Shown here: positions 43,533 through 60,065 of the stretch, one piece after another
How positions within the stretch are numbered: position 1 is the first letter of the stretch
How the letters are laid out: each line of letters begins with the position of its first letter
Position numbers and translations under genes: made by a program
Notes under the pieces: generated by a model
Told to the model about the DNA's origin: nothing
The model's input: the letters and a program-made list of their open reading frames with translations, nothing else
Databases searched by the model: none
NCBI GenBank assembly: GCA_014843695.1
Contig: CM026391.1
Span: forward strand, 40,222,768 to 40,286,767
Length of the DNA: 64,000 nucleotides
Direction: 5' to 3'
Source of the DNA: Archivesica marissinica
Lineage: Eukaryota > Mollusca > Bivalvia > Venerida > Vesicomyidae

Positions 43533-43709
43533 CAGTCAAACCTGTCTTAAGCAGCCAACTAAGGGAATCACAGAAAATGGCTGCTTAGCACAAGTGGTTG
43601 CTTAATAGACGTCAACTGTATAATAAAACAATATACCGGAATATGGGAACTGGCTGCTTAATACAGGTTGGCTGCTCAATAGAGGTGACCACTAACACAG
43701 GTTTAACTG
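43533..43709. mobile_element. MITE with CAGT termini and TA duplication (Tc1/mariner-like)
   Basis: The left end is CAGTCAAACCTGT and the right end, read inward, is CAGTTAAACCTGT; imperfect pairing continues inward. TA lies immediately outside each end (43,531-43,532 and 43,710-43,711). A TA duplication plus CAGT-starting inverted repeats is typical of Tc1/mariner-type elements. At 177 bp it has no transposase. Internal GGCTGCTTAATA-type sub-repeats occur in both halves. Superfamily placement is inferred from the ends alone. Confidence 0.8.
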
Positions 43710-45229
43710 TATGTTACCCCAAAGTAGAATGCCGCAAACAAACTATGTTTCAACAGATCTACCTTTGAAACAACTCACTAATACTGTTTTGTTTTTATTT
43801 ATTTCGTCGGCAATTTGTGGTGAATGTTCTATTGATACCTACATATAGAATATGATACATGATACATACATATAGAATATGATACATGATACATACATTT
43901 AGAATATGGTACATGATACCTACATATAGAATATGGTACATGGTACATGATACCTACATAGAGAATATGGTACATGATACCTACATATAGAATATGGTAC
44001 ATGGTACATGATACCTACATATAGAATATGGTACATGGTAAATGATACCTACATATAGAATATGGTACATGGTACATGATACCTACATATATAATATAGA
44101 ATATTGTACATGATACATACATATAGAATATTGTACATGATACCTAAATTTAGAATATGGTACATGATACATACATATAGAATATGGTACATGGTACATG
44201 ATACCTACATTTAGAATATGGTACATGATACCTACATATAGAATATGGTACATGATACATACATATATAATATGGTACATGGTACATACATATAGAATAT
44301 GGTACATGGTACATACATATAGAATATGGTACATGGTACATACATATAGACTATGGTACATTGTACATGATACATACATATAGAATATGGTACATGATAC
44401 ATACATATAGAATATGGTACATGGTACATACATATAGTATATGGTACATGATACATACATATAGAATATGGTACATGATACTTACTTATATAATATGGTA
44501 CATTGTACATGATACATACATATAGAATATGGTACATGGTACATGATACATACATATAGAATATGGTACATGATACATACATATAGAATATGGTACATGG
44601 TACATACATATAGAATATGGTACATGATACATACATATAGAATATGGTACATGGTACATACATATAGAATATGGTACATGATACATACATATAGAATATG
44701 GTACATGGTACATACATATAGAATATGGTACATGGTACATACATTTAGAATATGGTACATGGTACATACATTTAGAATATGGTACATGATACATACATAT
44801 AGAATATGGTACATGGTACTTACATATAGAATATGGTACATGGTATATGATACATACATATAGAATATGGTACATGATACATACATATAGAATATGGTAC
44901 ATGATACATACATACAGAATATGGTACATGATACATACATATAGAATATGGTACATGATACATACATATAGAATATGGTACATGATACATACATATAGAA
45001 TATGGTACATGATACATACATATAGAATATGGTACATGGTATATGATACATACATATAGAATATGGTACATGGTATATGATACATACATATAGAATATGG
45101 TACAGGGTCTATGATACATACATATAGAATATGATACATGATACATACATATAGAATATGATACATGATACCTACATATAGAATATGATACTTGATACCT
45201 ACATATAGAATCTGGTACATGATACATAC

Positions 45230-47780
45230 ATTTAGAATATGACACATGATACCTTCATATAGAATATGATATATGATACCTACATATAGAATATGATACA
45301 TACATTTAGAATATGGTACATGATACATACATATAGAAGATTGTACATGATACCTACATATAGAATATGGTACATGATACATACATATAGAATATGGTAC
45401 ATGATACCTACATATAGAATATGGTACATTATACCTACATATAGAATATGGTACATGATACCTACATTTAGAATATGGTACATGATACCTACATATAGAA
45501 TATGGTACATGGTACATACATATAGAATATGGTACATGATACATACATTTAGAATATGGTACATGATACCTACATTTAGAATATGGTACATGATACCTAC
45601 ATATAGAATATGGTACATGGTACATACATATAGAATATGGTACATAATACATACATATAGAATATGGTACATGATACATACATTTAGAATATGGTACATG
45701 ATACCTACATATAGAATATGGTACATGATACATACATATAGAATATGGTACATGGTACATACATATAGAATATGGTACATGATACATACATATAGAATAT
45801 GGTACATGGTACATGATACCTACATATAGAATATAGTACATGATACCTACATATAGAATATGGTACATGATACATACATATAGAATATGGTACATGATAC
45901 CTACATATAGAATATGGTACATTGTATATGATACATACATATAGAATATGGTACATGGTACATGATACATACATATAGAATATGGTACATGATACATACA
46001 TATAGAATATGGTACATGATACCTACATTTAGAATATGGTACATGATACATACATATAAATATGGTACATACATATAGAATATGGTACATGATACATACA
46101 TATAGAATATGGTACATGATACATACATATAGAATATGGTACATGATACCTACATTTAGAATATGGTACATGATACTTACATATAGAATATGGTACATGG
46201 TACATGATACATACATACATATAGAATATGGTACATCGTACATGATACCTACATATAGAATATTGTACATGGTACATGATACATACATATAGAATATGGT
46301 ACATGATACCTACATATAGAATATGGTACATGGTACATACATATAGAATATGGTACATGATACATACATATAGAATATGATACATGGTACATACATATAG
46401 AATATGGTACATGGTACATACATATAGAATATGGTACATGATACATACATATAGAATATGTTACATGGTACATACATATAGAATATGGTACATGGTATAT
46501 GATACATACATATAGAATATGGTACATTGTATATGATACATACATATAGAATATGGTACATGGTATATGATACATACATATAGAATATGGTACATGGTAT
46601 ATGATACATATATATAGAATATGATACATGATACATACCTATAGAATATGATACATGATACCTACCTATAGAATATGATACTTGATACCTACCTATAGAA
46701 TATGGTACATGATACCTACATATAGAATATGGTATATGATACCTACATTTAGAATATTATACATGATACCTACATTTAGAATATGGTACATGGTACATGA
46801 TACATACATATAGAATATGATACATGATACATACATATAGAATATGATACGTGATACCTACATATAGAATATGATACTTGATACCTATATATAGAATATG
46901 GTACATGATACATACATATAGAATATGGTACATGATACATACATATAGAATATGGTACATGATACCTACATATAGAATATGGTACATGATACCTACATAT
47001 AGAATATGACACATGATACCGTCATATAGAATATGATACATACATATAGAAGATTGTACATGATACCTACATATAGAATATGGTACATGATACATACATA
47101 TAGAATATAGTACATGATAGCTACATATAGAATATGGTACATTATACCTACATATAGAATATGGTACATGATACCTACATTTAGAATATGGTACATGATA
47201 CCTACATATAGAATATGGTACATGGTACATACATATAGAATATGGTACATGATACATACATTTAGAATATGGTACATGATACCTACATTTAGAATATGGT
47301 ACATGATACCTACATATAGAATATGGTACATGGTACATACATATAGAATATGGTACATAATACATACATATAGAATATTGTACATGATACATACATTTAG
47401 AATATGGTACATGATACCTACATATAGAATATGGTACATAGTACATACATATAGAATATGGTACATGATACATACATATAGAATATGGTACATAGTACAT
47501 GATACCTACATATAGAATATGGTACATGGTACATGATACATACATATAGAATATGGTACATGATACATACTTTTAGAATATGGTACATGGTACATGATAC
47601 ATACATATAGAATATGGTACATGATACCTACATTTAGAATATGATGTCTGATACCTACATTTAGAATATGGTAAATGAAACATACATTTAGAATATGATA
47701 CATGATACATACATATAGAATATGGTACATGATAACTACATTTAGAATACGGTACATGATACATACATATAGAATATGGT
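45230..47780 (+). repeat. ~1.7-1.8-kb duplication inside array 2
   Basis: The rare variant GAAGATTG occurs at 45336 and 47049 (1,713 bp apart). Its neighbourhood (ATGACACATGATAC upstream, an ordered series of CATAC/CCTAC units downstream) is similar in both places and again at about 50,660-50,800. The edges are approximate. Confidence 0.65.
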
Positions 47781-48929
47781 ACATGATACATACATATAGA
47801 ATATGGTACATGATACATACATATAGAATATGGTACATGATAACTACATATAGAATATGGTACAATGTATATGATACATACATATAGAATATGGTACATG
47901 ATACATGATACATACATATAGAATATGGTACATGATACATACATATAGAATATGGTACATGATAACCTACATATAGAATATGGTACATGATACATACATA
48001 TAAATATGGTACATGGTACATACATATAGAATATGGTACATGATACATACATATAGAATATGGTACATGATACATACATATAGAATATGGTACATGATAC
48101 CTACATTTAGAATATGGTACATGATACATACATATAGAATATGGTACATGATACATACATATAGAATATGGTACATGATAACTACATTTAGAATACGGTA
48201 CATGATACATACATATAGAATATGGTACATGATACCTACATTTAGAATATGGTACATGATACATACATATAGAATATGGTACATGATACATACATATAGA
48301 ATATGGTACATGATAACTACATTTAGAATATGGTACATGATACATACATATAGAATATGGTTTATGATACATACATATAGAATATGGTACATGATACATA
48401 CATATAGAATATGGTACATGATACATACATATAGAATATGGTACATGATACATACATATAGAATATGGTACATGGTACATACATATAGAATATGGTACAT
48501 GATACATACATATAGAATATGGTACATGGTACATACATATAGAATATGGTACATGATACATACATATAGAATATGGTACATGATACATACATATAGAATA
48601 TGTTACATGTTACATACATATAGAATATGGTACATGGTACATGTTACATACATTTAGAATATGATACATGATACATACATATAGAATATGGTACTTGATA
48701 ACTACATTTAGAATACGGTACATGATACATACATATAGAATATGGTACATGATAACTACATTTAGAATACGGTACATGATACCTACATTTAGAATATGAT
48801 ACATGATACATACATATAGAATATGGTACATGATAACTACATTTAGAATACGGTACATGATACATACATATAGAATATGGTACATGATACCTACATTTAG
48901 AATATTGTACATGATACATACATATAGAA

Positions 48930-49340
48930 TATGATACATGATACATACATATAGAATATGATACATGATACCTACATATAGAATATGATACTTGATACCT
49001 ACATATAGAATATGGTACATGATACCTACATATAGAATATGGTACATGATACATACATATAGAATATGATACATGATACCTACATATAGAATATGATACT
49101 TGATACCTACATATAGAATATGGTACATGATACCTACATATAGAATATGGTACATGATACATACATATAGAATATGGTACATGATACCTACATATAGAAT
49201 ATGGTACTTGATACCTACATATAGAATATGGTACATGATACCTACATATAGAATATGGTACATGATACATACATATAGAATATGATACATGATACCTACA
49301 TATAGAATATGGTACTTGATACCTACATATAGAATATGGT
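48930..49340 (+). repeat. 108-bp tetramer higher-order repeat in array 2
   Basis: The variant CTTGAT (for CATGAT) occurs at 48991, 49099, 49207 and 49315, exactly 108 bp or four 27-bp units apart. Between them the four units follow a fixed order of CCTAC and CATAC variants. From about 49,340 to 49,520 the pattern becomes a 54-bp alternation of the two variants. Confidence 0.85.
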
Positions 49341-52300
49341 ACATGATACCTACATATAGAATATGGTACATGATACATACATATAGAATATGGTACATGA
49401 TACCTACATATAGAATATGGTACATGATACATACATATAGAATATGGTACATGATACCTACATATAGAATATGGTACATGATACATACATATAGAATATG
49501 GTACATGATACCTACATATAGAATATGGTACATGGTACATGATACATACATATAGAATATGGTACATGATACATACATATAGAATATGGTACATGATACA
49601 TACATATAGAATATGGTACTTGATACATACATATAGAATATGGTACATGATACATACATTTAGAATATGGTACATGATACATACATATAGAATATGGTAC
49701 ATGATACATACATATAGAATATGGTACATGATACATACATATAGAATATGGTACATGATACATACATATAGAATATGGTACATGATACATACATATAGAA
49801 TATGGTACATGATAATACATATAGAATATGGTACATGGTACATGATACATACATATAGAATATGGTACATGATACCTACATATAGAATATGGTACATGGT
49901 ACATGATACAATTAGAATATGGTACATGATACATACATATAGAATATGGTACATGGTACATACATATAGAATATGGTACATGTACATGATACATACATTT
50001 AGAATATGGTACATGATACCTACATATAGAATATGGTACATGGTACATACATATAGAATATGGTACATGGTACATGATACATACATATAGAATATGGTAC
50101 ATGATACATACATATAGAATATGGTACATGATACATACATATAGAATATGGTACATGATACATACATATAGAATATGTTACATGTTACATGATACATACA
50201 TTTAGAATATTGTACATGATACATACATATAGAATATGATACATGATACATACATATAGAATATGGTACTTGATAACTACATTTAGAATACGGTACATGA
50301 TACATACATATAGAATATGGTACATGATAACTACATTTAGAATACGGTACATGATACCTACATTTAGAATATGATACATGATACATACATATAGAATATG
50401 GTACATGATAACTACATTTAGAATACGGTACATGATACATACATATAGAATATGGTACATGATACCTACATTTAGAATATTGTACATGATACATACATAT
50501 AGAATATGATACATGATACATACATATAGAATATGATACATGATACCTACATATAGAATATGATACTTGATACCTACATATAGAATATGGTACATGATAC
50601 CTACATATAGAATATGGTACATGATACCTACATATAGAATATGGTACATGATACCTACATATAGAATATGACACATGATACCTTCATATAGAATATGATA
50701 TATGATACCTACATATAGAATATGATACATGATATCTACATTTAGAATATGGTACATGATACATACATATAGAAGATTGTACATGATACCTACATATAGA
50801 ATATGGTACATGATAACTACATTTAGAATACGGTACATGATACATACATATAGAATATGGTACATGATACCTACATTTAGAATATGGTACATGATACATA
50901 CATATAGAATATGGTACATGATACCTACATTTAGAATATGGTACATGATACATACATATAGAATATGGTTTATGATACATACATATAGAATATGGTACAT
51001 GATACATACATATAGAATATGGTACATGATACATACATATAGAATATGGTACATGATACATACATATAGAATATGGTACATGGTACATACATATAGAATA
51101 TGGTACATGATACATACATATAGAATATGGTACATGGTACATACATATAGAATATGGTACATGATACATACATATAGAATATGGTACATGATACATACAT
51201 ATAGAATATGGTACATGTTACATACATATAGAATATGGTACATGGTACATGTTACATACATTTAGAATATGATACATGATACATACATATAGAATATGGT
51301 ACTTGATAACTACATTTAGAATAGGTACATGATACATACATATAGAATATGGTACATGATACATACATATAGAATATGGTACATGATACCTACATATAGA
51401 ATATGATACTTGATACATACATATAGAATATGGTACATGATACCTACATATAGAATATGGTACATGATACATACATATAGAATATGGTACATGATACATA
51501 CATATAGAATATGGTACATGATACATACATATAGAATATGGTACATGATACCTACATATAGAATATGGTACATGATACATACATATAGAATATGATACAT
51601 GATACCTACATATAGAATATGGTACATGATACCTACATATAGAATATGGTACATGATACCTACATATAGAATATGGTACATGATACATACATATAGAATA
51701 TGGTACATGATACCTACATATAGAATATGATACTTGATACCTACATATAGAATATGGTACATGATACCTACATATAGAATATGGTACATGATACATACAT
51801 ATAGAATATGGTACATGATACCTACATATAGAATATGGTACATGATACATACATATAGAATATGGTACATGATACCTACATATAGAATATGGTACATGAT
51901 ACATACATATAGAATATGGTACATGATACATACATATAGAATATGGTACATGGTACATGATACATACATATAGAATATGGTACATGATACATACATATAG
52001 AATATGGTACATGTGATACATACATATAGAATATGGTACTTGATACATACATATAGAATATGGTACATGATACATACATATAGAATATGGTACATGATAC
52101 ATACATATAGAATATGGTACATGATACATACATTTAGAATATGGTACATGATACATACATATAGAATATGGTACATGATACATACATATAGAATATGGTA
52201 CATGATACATACATATAGAATATGGTACATGATACATACATATAGAATATGGTACATGGTACATGATACATACATATAGAATATGGTACATGATACCTAC

Positions 52301-53117
52301 ATATAGAATATGGTACATGGTACATGATACATACATTTAGAATATGGTACATGATACATACATATAGAATATGGTACATGGTACATACATATAGAATATG
52401 GTACATGGTACATGATACATACATTTAGAATATGGTACATGATACCTACATATAGAATATGGTACATGGTTCATACATATAGAATATGGTACATGGTACA
52501 TGATACATACATATAGAATATGGTACATGATACATACATATAGAATATGGTACATGATACATACATATAGAATATGGTACATGATACATACATATAGAAT
52601 ATGTTACATGTTACATGATACATACATTTAGAATATTGTACATGATACATACATATAGAATATGATACATGATACATACATATAGAATATGGTACTTGAT
52701 AACTACATTTAGAATACGGTACATGATACATACATATAGAATATGGTACATGATAACTACATTTAGAATACGGTACATGATACCTACATTTAGAATATGA
52801 TACATGATACATACATATAGAATATGTTACATGATAACTACATTTAGAATACGGTACATGATACATACATATAGAATATGGTACATGATACCTACATTTA
52901 GAATATTGTACATGATACATACATATAGAATATGATACATGATACATACATATAGAATATGATACATGATACCTACATATAGAATATGATACTTGATACC
53001 TACATATAGAATATGGTACATGATACCTACATATAGAATATGGTACATGATACCTACATATAGAATATGGTACATGATACCTACATATAGAATATGACAC
53101 ATGATACCTTCATATAG

Positions 53118-54117
53118 NNNNNNNNNNNNNNNNNNNNNNNNNNNNNNNNNNNNNNNNNNNNNNNNNNNNNNNNNNNNNNNNNNNNNNNNNNNNNNNNNNN
53201 NNNNNNNNNNNNNNNNNNNNNNNNNNNNNNNNNNNNNNNNNNNNNNNNNNNNNNNNNNNNNNNNNNNNNNNNNNNNNNNNNNNNNNNNNNNNNNNNNNNN
53301 NNNNNNNNNNNNNNNNNNNNNNNNNNNNNNNNNNNNNNNNNNNNNNNNNNNNNNNNNNNNNNNNNNNNNNNNNNNNNNNNNNNNNNNNNNNNNNNNNNNN
53401 NNNNNNNNNNNNNNNNNNNNNNNNNNNNNNNNNNNNNNNNNNNNNNNNNNNNNNNNNNNNNNNNNNNNNNNNNNNNNNNNNNNNNNNNNNNNNNNNNNNN
53501 NNNNNNNNNNNNNNNNNNNNNNNNNNNNNNNNNNNNNNNNNNNNNNNNNNNNNNNNNNNNNNNNNNNNNNNNNNNNNNNNNNNNNNNNNNNNNNNNNNNN
53601 NNNNNNNNNNNNNNNNNNNNNNNNNNNNNNNNNNNNNNNNNNNNNNNNNNNNNNNNNNNNNNNNNNNNNNNNNNNNNNNNNNNNNNNNNNNNNNNNNNNN
53701 NNNNNNNNNNNNNNNNNNNNNNNNNNNNNNNNNNNNNNNNNNNNNNNNNNNNNNNNNNNNNNNNNNNNNNNNNNNNNNNNNNNNNNNNNNNNNNNNNNNN
53801 NNNNNNNNNNNNNNNNNNNNNNNNNNNNNNNNNNNNNNNNNNNNNNNNNNNNNNNNNNNNNNNNNNNNNNNNNNNNNNNNNNNNNNNNNNNNNNNNNNNN
53901 NNNNNNNNNNNNNNNNNNNNNNNNNNNNNNNNNNNNNNNNNNNNNNNNNNNNNNNNNNNNNNNNNNNNNNNNNNNNNNNNNNNNNNNNNNNNNNNNNNNN
54001 NNNNNNNNNNNNNNNNNNNNNNNNNNNNNNNNNNNNNNNNNNNNNNNNNNNNNNNNNNNNNNNNNNNNNNNNNNNNNNNNNNNNNNNNNNNNNNNNNNNN
54101 NNNNNNNNNNNNNNNNN
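53118..54117. other. Assembly gap of 1,000 N
   Basis: Exactly 1,000 N inside array 2, a placeholder of unknown real size. It starts right after the rare variant GATACCTTCATATAG, which in other HOR copies (near 45,250 and 50,680) leads into identical sequence. Confidence 0.99.
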
Positions 54118-56448
54118 TGGTACATGATACATACATATAGAATATGGTACATGATACATACATATAGAATATGGTACATGATACCTACATTTAGAATATG
54201 GTACATGATACATACATATAGAATATGGTACATGATACATACATATAGAATATTGTACATGATACCTACATATAGAATATGGTACATGGTACATGATACA
54301 TACATATAGAATATGGTACATGATACCTACATTTAGAATATGGTACATGATACATACATATAGAATATGGTACATGATACATACATATAGAATATGGTAC
54401 ATGATACCTACATATAGAATATGGTACATGATACCTACATATAGAATATGGTACATGCTACATGATACATACATATAGAATATTGTACATGGTACATACA
54501 TATAGAATATGGTACATGGTACCTACATATAGAATATGGTACATGATACATACATATAGAATATGGTACATGATACATACATATAGAAATGGTACATTGT
54601 ACATACATATAGAATATGGTTACATGATACCTACATATAGAATATGGTACATGGTACATACATATAGAATATGGTACATGATACATACATATAGAATATG
54701 GTACATGGTACATACATATAGAATATGGTACATTGTAGATACATACATATAGAATATGGTACATGATACATACATATAGAATATGGTACATGATAACCTA
54801 CATTTAGAATATGGTACATGATACATACATATAAATATGGTACATGGTACATACATTTAGAATATGGTACATGATACCTACATATAGAATATGGTACATG
54901 ATACATACATATAGAATATGGTACATGATACATACATATAGAATATGGTACATGATACCTACATTTATAATATGGTACATGATACATACATATAGAATAT
55001 TGTACATGATACCTACATATAGAATATGGTACATGGTACATACATATAGCATATAGTACATGGTACATGATACATACATATAGAATATGGTACATGATAC
55101 ATACATATAGAATATGGTACATGATACCTACATTTAGAATATGGTACATGATACATACATATAGAATATGGTACATGATACATACATATAGACTATTGTA
55201 CATGGTACCTACATTTAGAATATGGTACATGATACATACATATAGAATATGGTACATGATACATACATATAGAATATGGTACATGATACATACATATAGA
55301 ATATGGTACATGATACCTACATTTAGAATATGGTACATGATACATACATATAGAATATGGTACATGATACATACATATAGACTATTGTACATGGTACCTA
55401 CATTTAGAATATGGTACATGATACATACATATAGAATATGGTACATGATACATACATATAGAATATGGTACATGATACATACATATAGAATATGGTACAT
55501 GTAATGATACATACATAAGATGTACATGATACATACATTTAGAATATGGTACATGATACATACATATAGAATATGTTACATGTTACATGATACATACATA
55601 TAGAATATGGTACATGATACATACATTTAGAATATGGTACATGATACATACTTAGAATATGGTACATGATACCTACATATAGAATATGGTACATGATACA
55701 TACATATAGAATATGGTACATGATACATACATATAGAATATGGTACATGATACATACATATAGAATATGGTACATGATACCTACATTTAGAATATGGTAC
55801 ATGATACATACATATAGAATATGGTACATGGTACATACATATAGAATATAGTACATGATACCTACATATAGAATATGGTACATGGTACATACATATAGAA
55901 TATGGTACATGGTACATACATATAGAATATGGTACATGATACATACATTTAGAATATTGTACATGATACATACATATAGAATATGGTACATGATACCTAC
56001 ATATAGAATATGGTACATGGTACATACATATAGAATATGGTACATGGTACATACATATAGAATATGGTACATGATACATACATATAGAATATGGTACATG
56101 GTACATACATATAGAATATTGTACATGATACATACATATAGAATATGGTACATGATACATACATATAGAATATGGTACATGGTACATACATATAGAATAT
56201 GGTACATGGTACATACATATAGAATATGGTACATGATACATACATATAGAATATTGTACATGATACATACATATAGAATATAGTACATGATACCTACATA
56301 TAGAATATGGTACATGGTACATACATATAGAATATGGTACATGGTACATACATATAGAATATGGTACATGATACATACATATAGAATATGGTACATGGTA
56401 CATACATATAGAATATTGTACATGATACATACATATAGAATATAGTAC

Positions 56449-59440
56449 ATGATACCTACATATAGAATATGGTACATGGTACATACATATAGAATATGGT
56501 ACATGGTACATACATATAGAATATGGTACATGATACCTACATATAGAATATGGTACATGGTACATACATTTAGAATATGGTACATGGTACATACATATAG
56601 AATATGGTACATGGTACATACATATAGAATATGGTACATGGTACATACATATAGAATATGGTACATGATACATACATATAGAATATGGTACATGGTACAT
56701 ACATATAGAATATGGTACATGATACATACATATAGAATATGGTACATGATACATACATATAGAATATGGTACATGATACATACATATAGAATATGGTACA
56801 TGATACCTACATATAGAATATGGTACATGGTATATGATACATACATATAGAATATGGTACATGATACCTACATATAGAATATTGTACATGGTACATGATA
56901 CATACATATAGAATATGGTACATGATACCTACATATAGAATATGGTACATGTTGATACATACATATAGAATATCGTACATGATACATACATATAGAATAT
57001 CGTACATGATACATACATATAGAATATGGTACATGATACCTTCATAGAGAATATGGTACAAGGTACATGATACATACATATAGAATATGGTACATGATAC
57101 CTACATATAGAATATGGTACATGGTACATGATACATACATATAGAATATGGTACATGATACATACATTTAGAATATGGTACATGATACATACATTTAGAA
57201 TATGTTACATGTTACATGATACATACATATATAATATGGTACATGATACATACATTTAGAATATGGTACATGATACATACATTTAGAATATGGTACATGA
57301 TACCTACATTTAGAATATGGTACATGATACATACATATAGAATATGGTACATGATACATACATATAGAATATGGTACATGATACATACATATAGAATATA
57401 GTACATGATACCTACATTTAGAATATGGTACATGATACATACATATAGAATATGGTACATGATACCTACATATAGAATATGGTACATGGTACATACATAT
57501 AGAATATGGTACATGGTACATACATATAGAATATGGTACATGGTACATACATATAGAATATAGTACATGATACCTACATATAGAATATGGTACATGGTAC
57601 ATACATATAGAATATTGTACATGATACATACATATAGAATATAGTACATGATACCTACATATAGAATATGGTACATGGTACATACATATAGAATATGGTA
57701 CATGGTACATACATATAGAATATGGTACATGATACCTACATTTAGAATATTGTACATGATACATACATATAGAATATTGTACATGGTACATACATATAGA
57801 ATATAGTACATGATACCTACATATAGAATATGGTACATGGTACATACATATAGAATATGGTACATGGTACATACATATAGAATATGGTACATGATACATA
57901 CATTTAGAATATTGTACATGATACATACATATAGAATATAGTACATGATACCTACATATAGAATATGGTACATGGTACATACATATAGAATATGGTACAT
58001 GGTACATACATATAGAATATGGTACATGATACCTACATATAGAATATGGTACATGGTACATACATTTAGAATATGGTACATGGTACATACATTTAGAATA
58101 TGGTACATGGTACATACATATAGAATATGGTACATGGTACATACATTTAGAATATGGTACATGATACATACATATAGAATATGGTACATGGTACATACAT
58201 ATAGAATATGGTACATGATACATACATATAAAATATGGTACATGATATATACATATAGAATATGGTACATGATACATACATATAGAATATGGTACATGAT
58301 ACCTACATATAGAATATGGTACATGGTATATGATACATACATATAGAATATGGTACATGATACCTACATATAGAATATGGTACATGGTACATGATACATA
58401 CATATAGAATATGGTACATGATACCTACATATAGAATATGGTACATAGTACATGATACATACATATAGAATGTCGTACATGATACATACATATAGAATAT
58501 CGTACATGATACATACATATAGAATATGGTACATGATACCTTCATAGAGAATATGGTACAAGGTACATGATACATACATATAGAATATGGTACATGATAC
58601 CTACCTATAGAATATGGTACATGGTACATGATACATACATATAGAATATGGTACATGATACATACATTTAGAATATGGTACATGATACATACATTTAGAA
58701 TATGTTACATGTTACATGATACATACATATAGAATATGGTAAATGATACATACATTTAGAATATGGTACATGATACATACATTTAGAATATGGTACATGA
58801 TACCTACATTTAGAATATGATACATGATACATACATATAGAATATGGTACATGATACATACATATAGAATATGGTACATGATACATACATATAGAATATG
58901 GTACATGATACCTACATTTAGAATATGGTACATGATACATACATATAGAATATGGTACATGATACCTACATATAGAATATGGTACATGGTACATGATACA
59001 TATATATAGAATATGGTTTATGATACCTACATTTAGAATATGGTACATGATACATACATATAGAATATGTTACATGATACCTACATATAGAATGTAGTAC
59101 ATGATACCTACATATAGAATATGGTACATGATACATACATTTTGAATATGGTACATGATACATACATATAGAATATAGTACATGATACCTACATATAGAA
59201 TATGGTACATGGTACATACATATAGAATATGGTACATGGTACATACATATAGAATATGGTACATGCTACCTACATATAGAATATGGTACATGGTACATAC
59301 ATTTAGAATATGGTACATGATACATACATTTAGAATATGGTACATGATACATACATATAGAATATGGTACATGGTACATACATATAGAATATGGTACATG
59401 ATACATACATATAAAATATGGTACATGATATATACATATA
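56449..59440 (+). repeat. ~1.5-kb tandem duplication inside array 2
   Basis: The rare motifs TACAAGGTACATG (57,057 and 58,557) and GTTACATGTTACATGAT (57,204 and 58,704) are each repeated exactly 1,500 bp apart. Other parts of the two blocks are offset by about 1,496 bp. The order of unit variants around them is largely shared. Confidence 0.8.
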
Positions 59441-59879
59441 GAATATGGTACATGATATATACATATAGAATATGGTACATGATACATACATTTAGAATAT
59501 GGTACATGATACATACATATAGAATATGGTACATGGTACATGATACATACATTTAGAATATGGTACATGGTACATGATACATACATATAGAATATGGTAC
59601 ATGATACATACATATAGAATATGATACATGATACCTACATATAGAATATGGTACATGGTACATGATACCTACATTTAGAATATGGTACATGGTACATGAT
59701 ACCTACATTTAGAATATGGTACATGATACCTACATATAGACTCTGGTACATGATACCTACATATAGAATATGGTACATGATACCTACATTTAGAATATGG
59801 TACATGATACCTACATTTAGAATATGGTACATGGTACATGATACCTACCTTTAGAATATGGTACATGGTACATGATACC

Positions 59880-60065
59880 TACATTTAGAATATGGTACAT
59901 GATACCTACATATAGAATATGGTACATGATACCTACATATAGAATATGGTACATGATACCTACATATAGAATATGGTACATGATACCTACATATAGAATA
60001 TGGTACATGATACCTACATATAGAATATGGTACATGATACCTACATATAGAATATGGTACATGGT
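59880..60065 (+). repeat. Run of seven near-identical 27-bp monomers
   Basis: From the CCTAC unit at about 59,890, units with CCTAC and ATATAG follow one another without variation, unlike the mixed order elsewhere in the array. This looks like the most recent local amplification. Confidence 0.8.

Noticed and set aside
44486..46288. 600-codon minus-strand ORF and others in array 2 (Tyr/Ile-rich 9-residue repeats)
   Set aside because: Same cause: a 27-bp unit open in four frames. The 34-bp units break the frame repeatedly.
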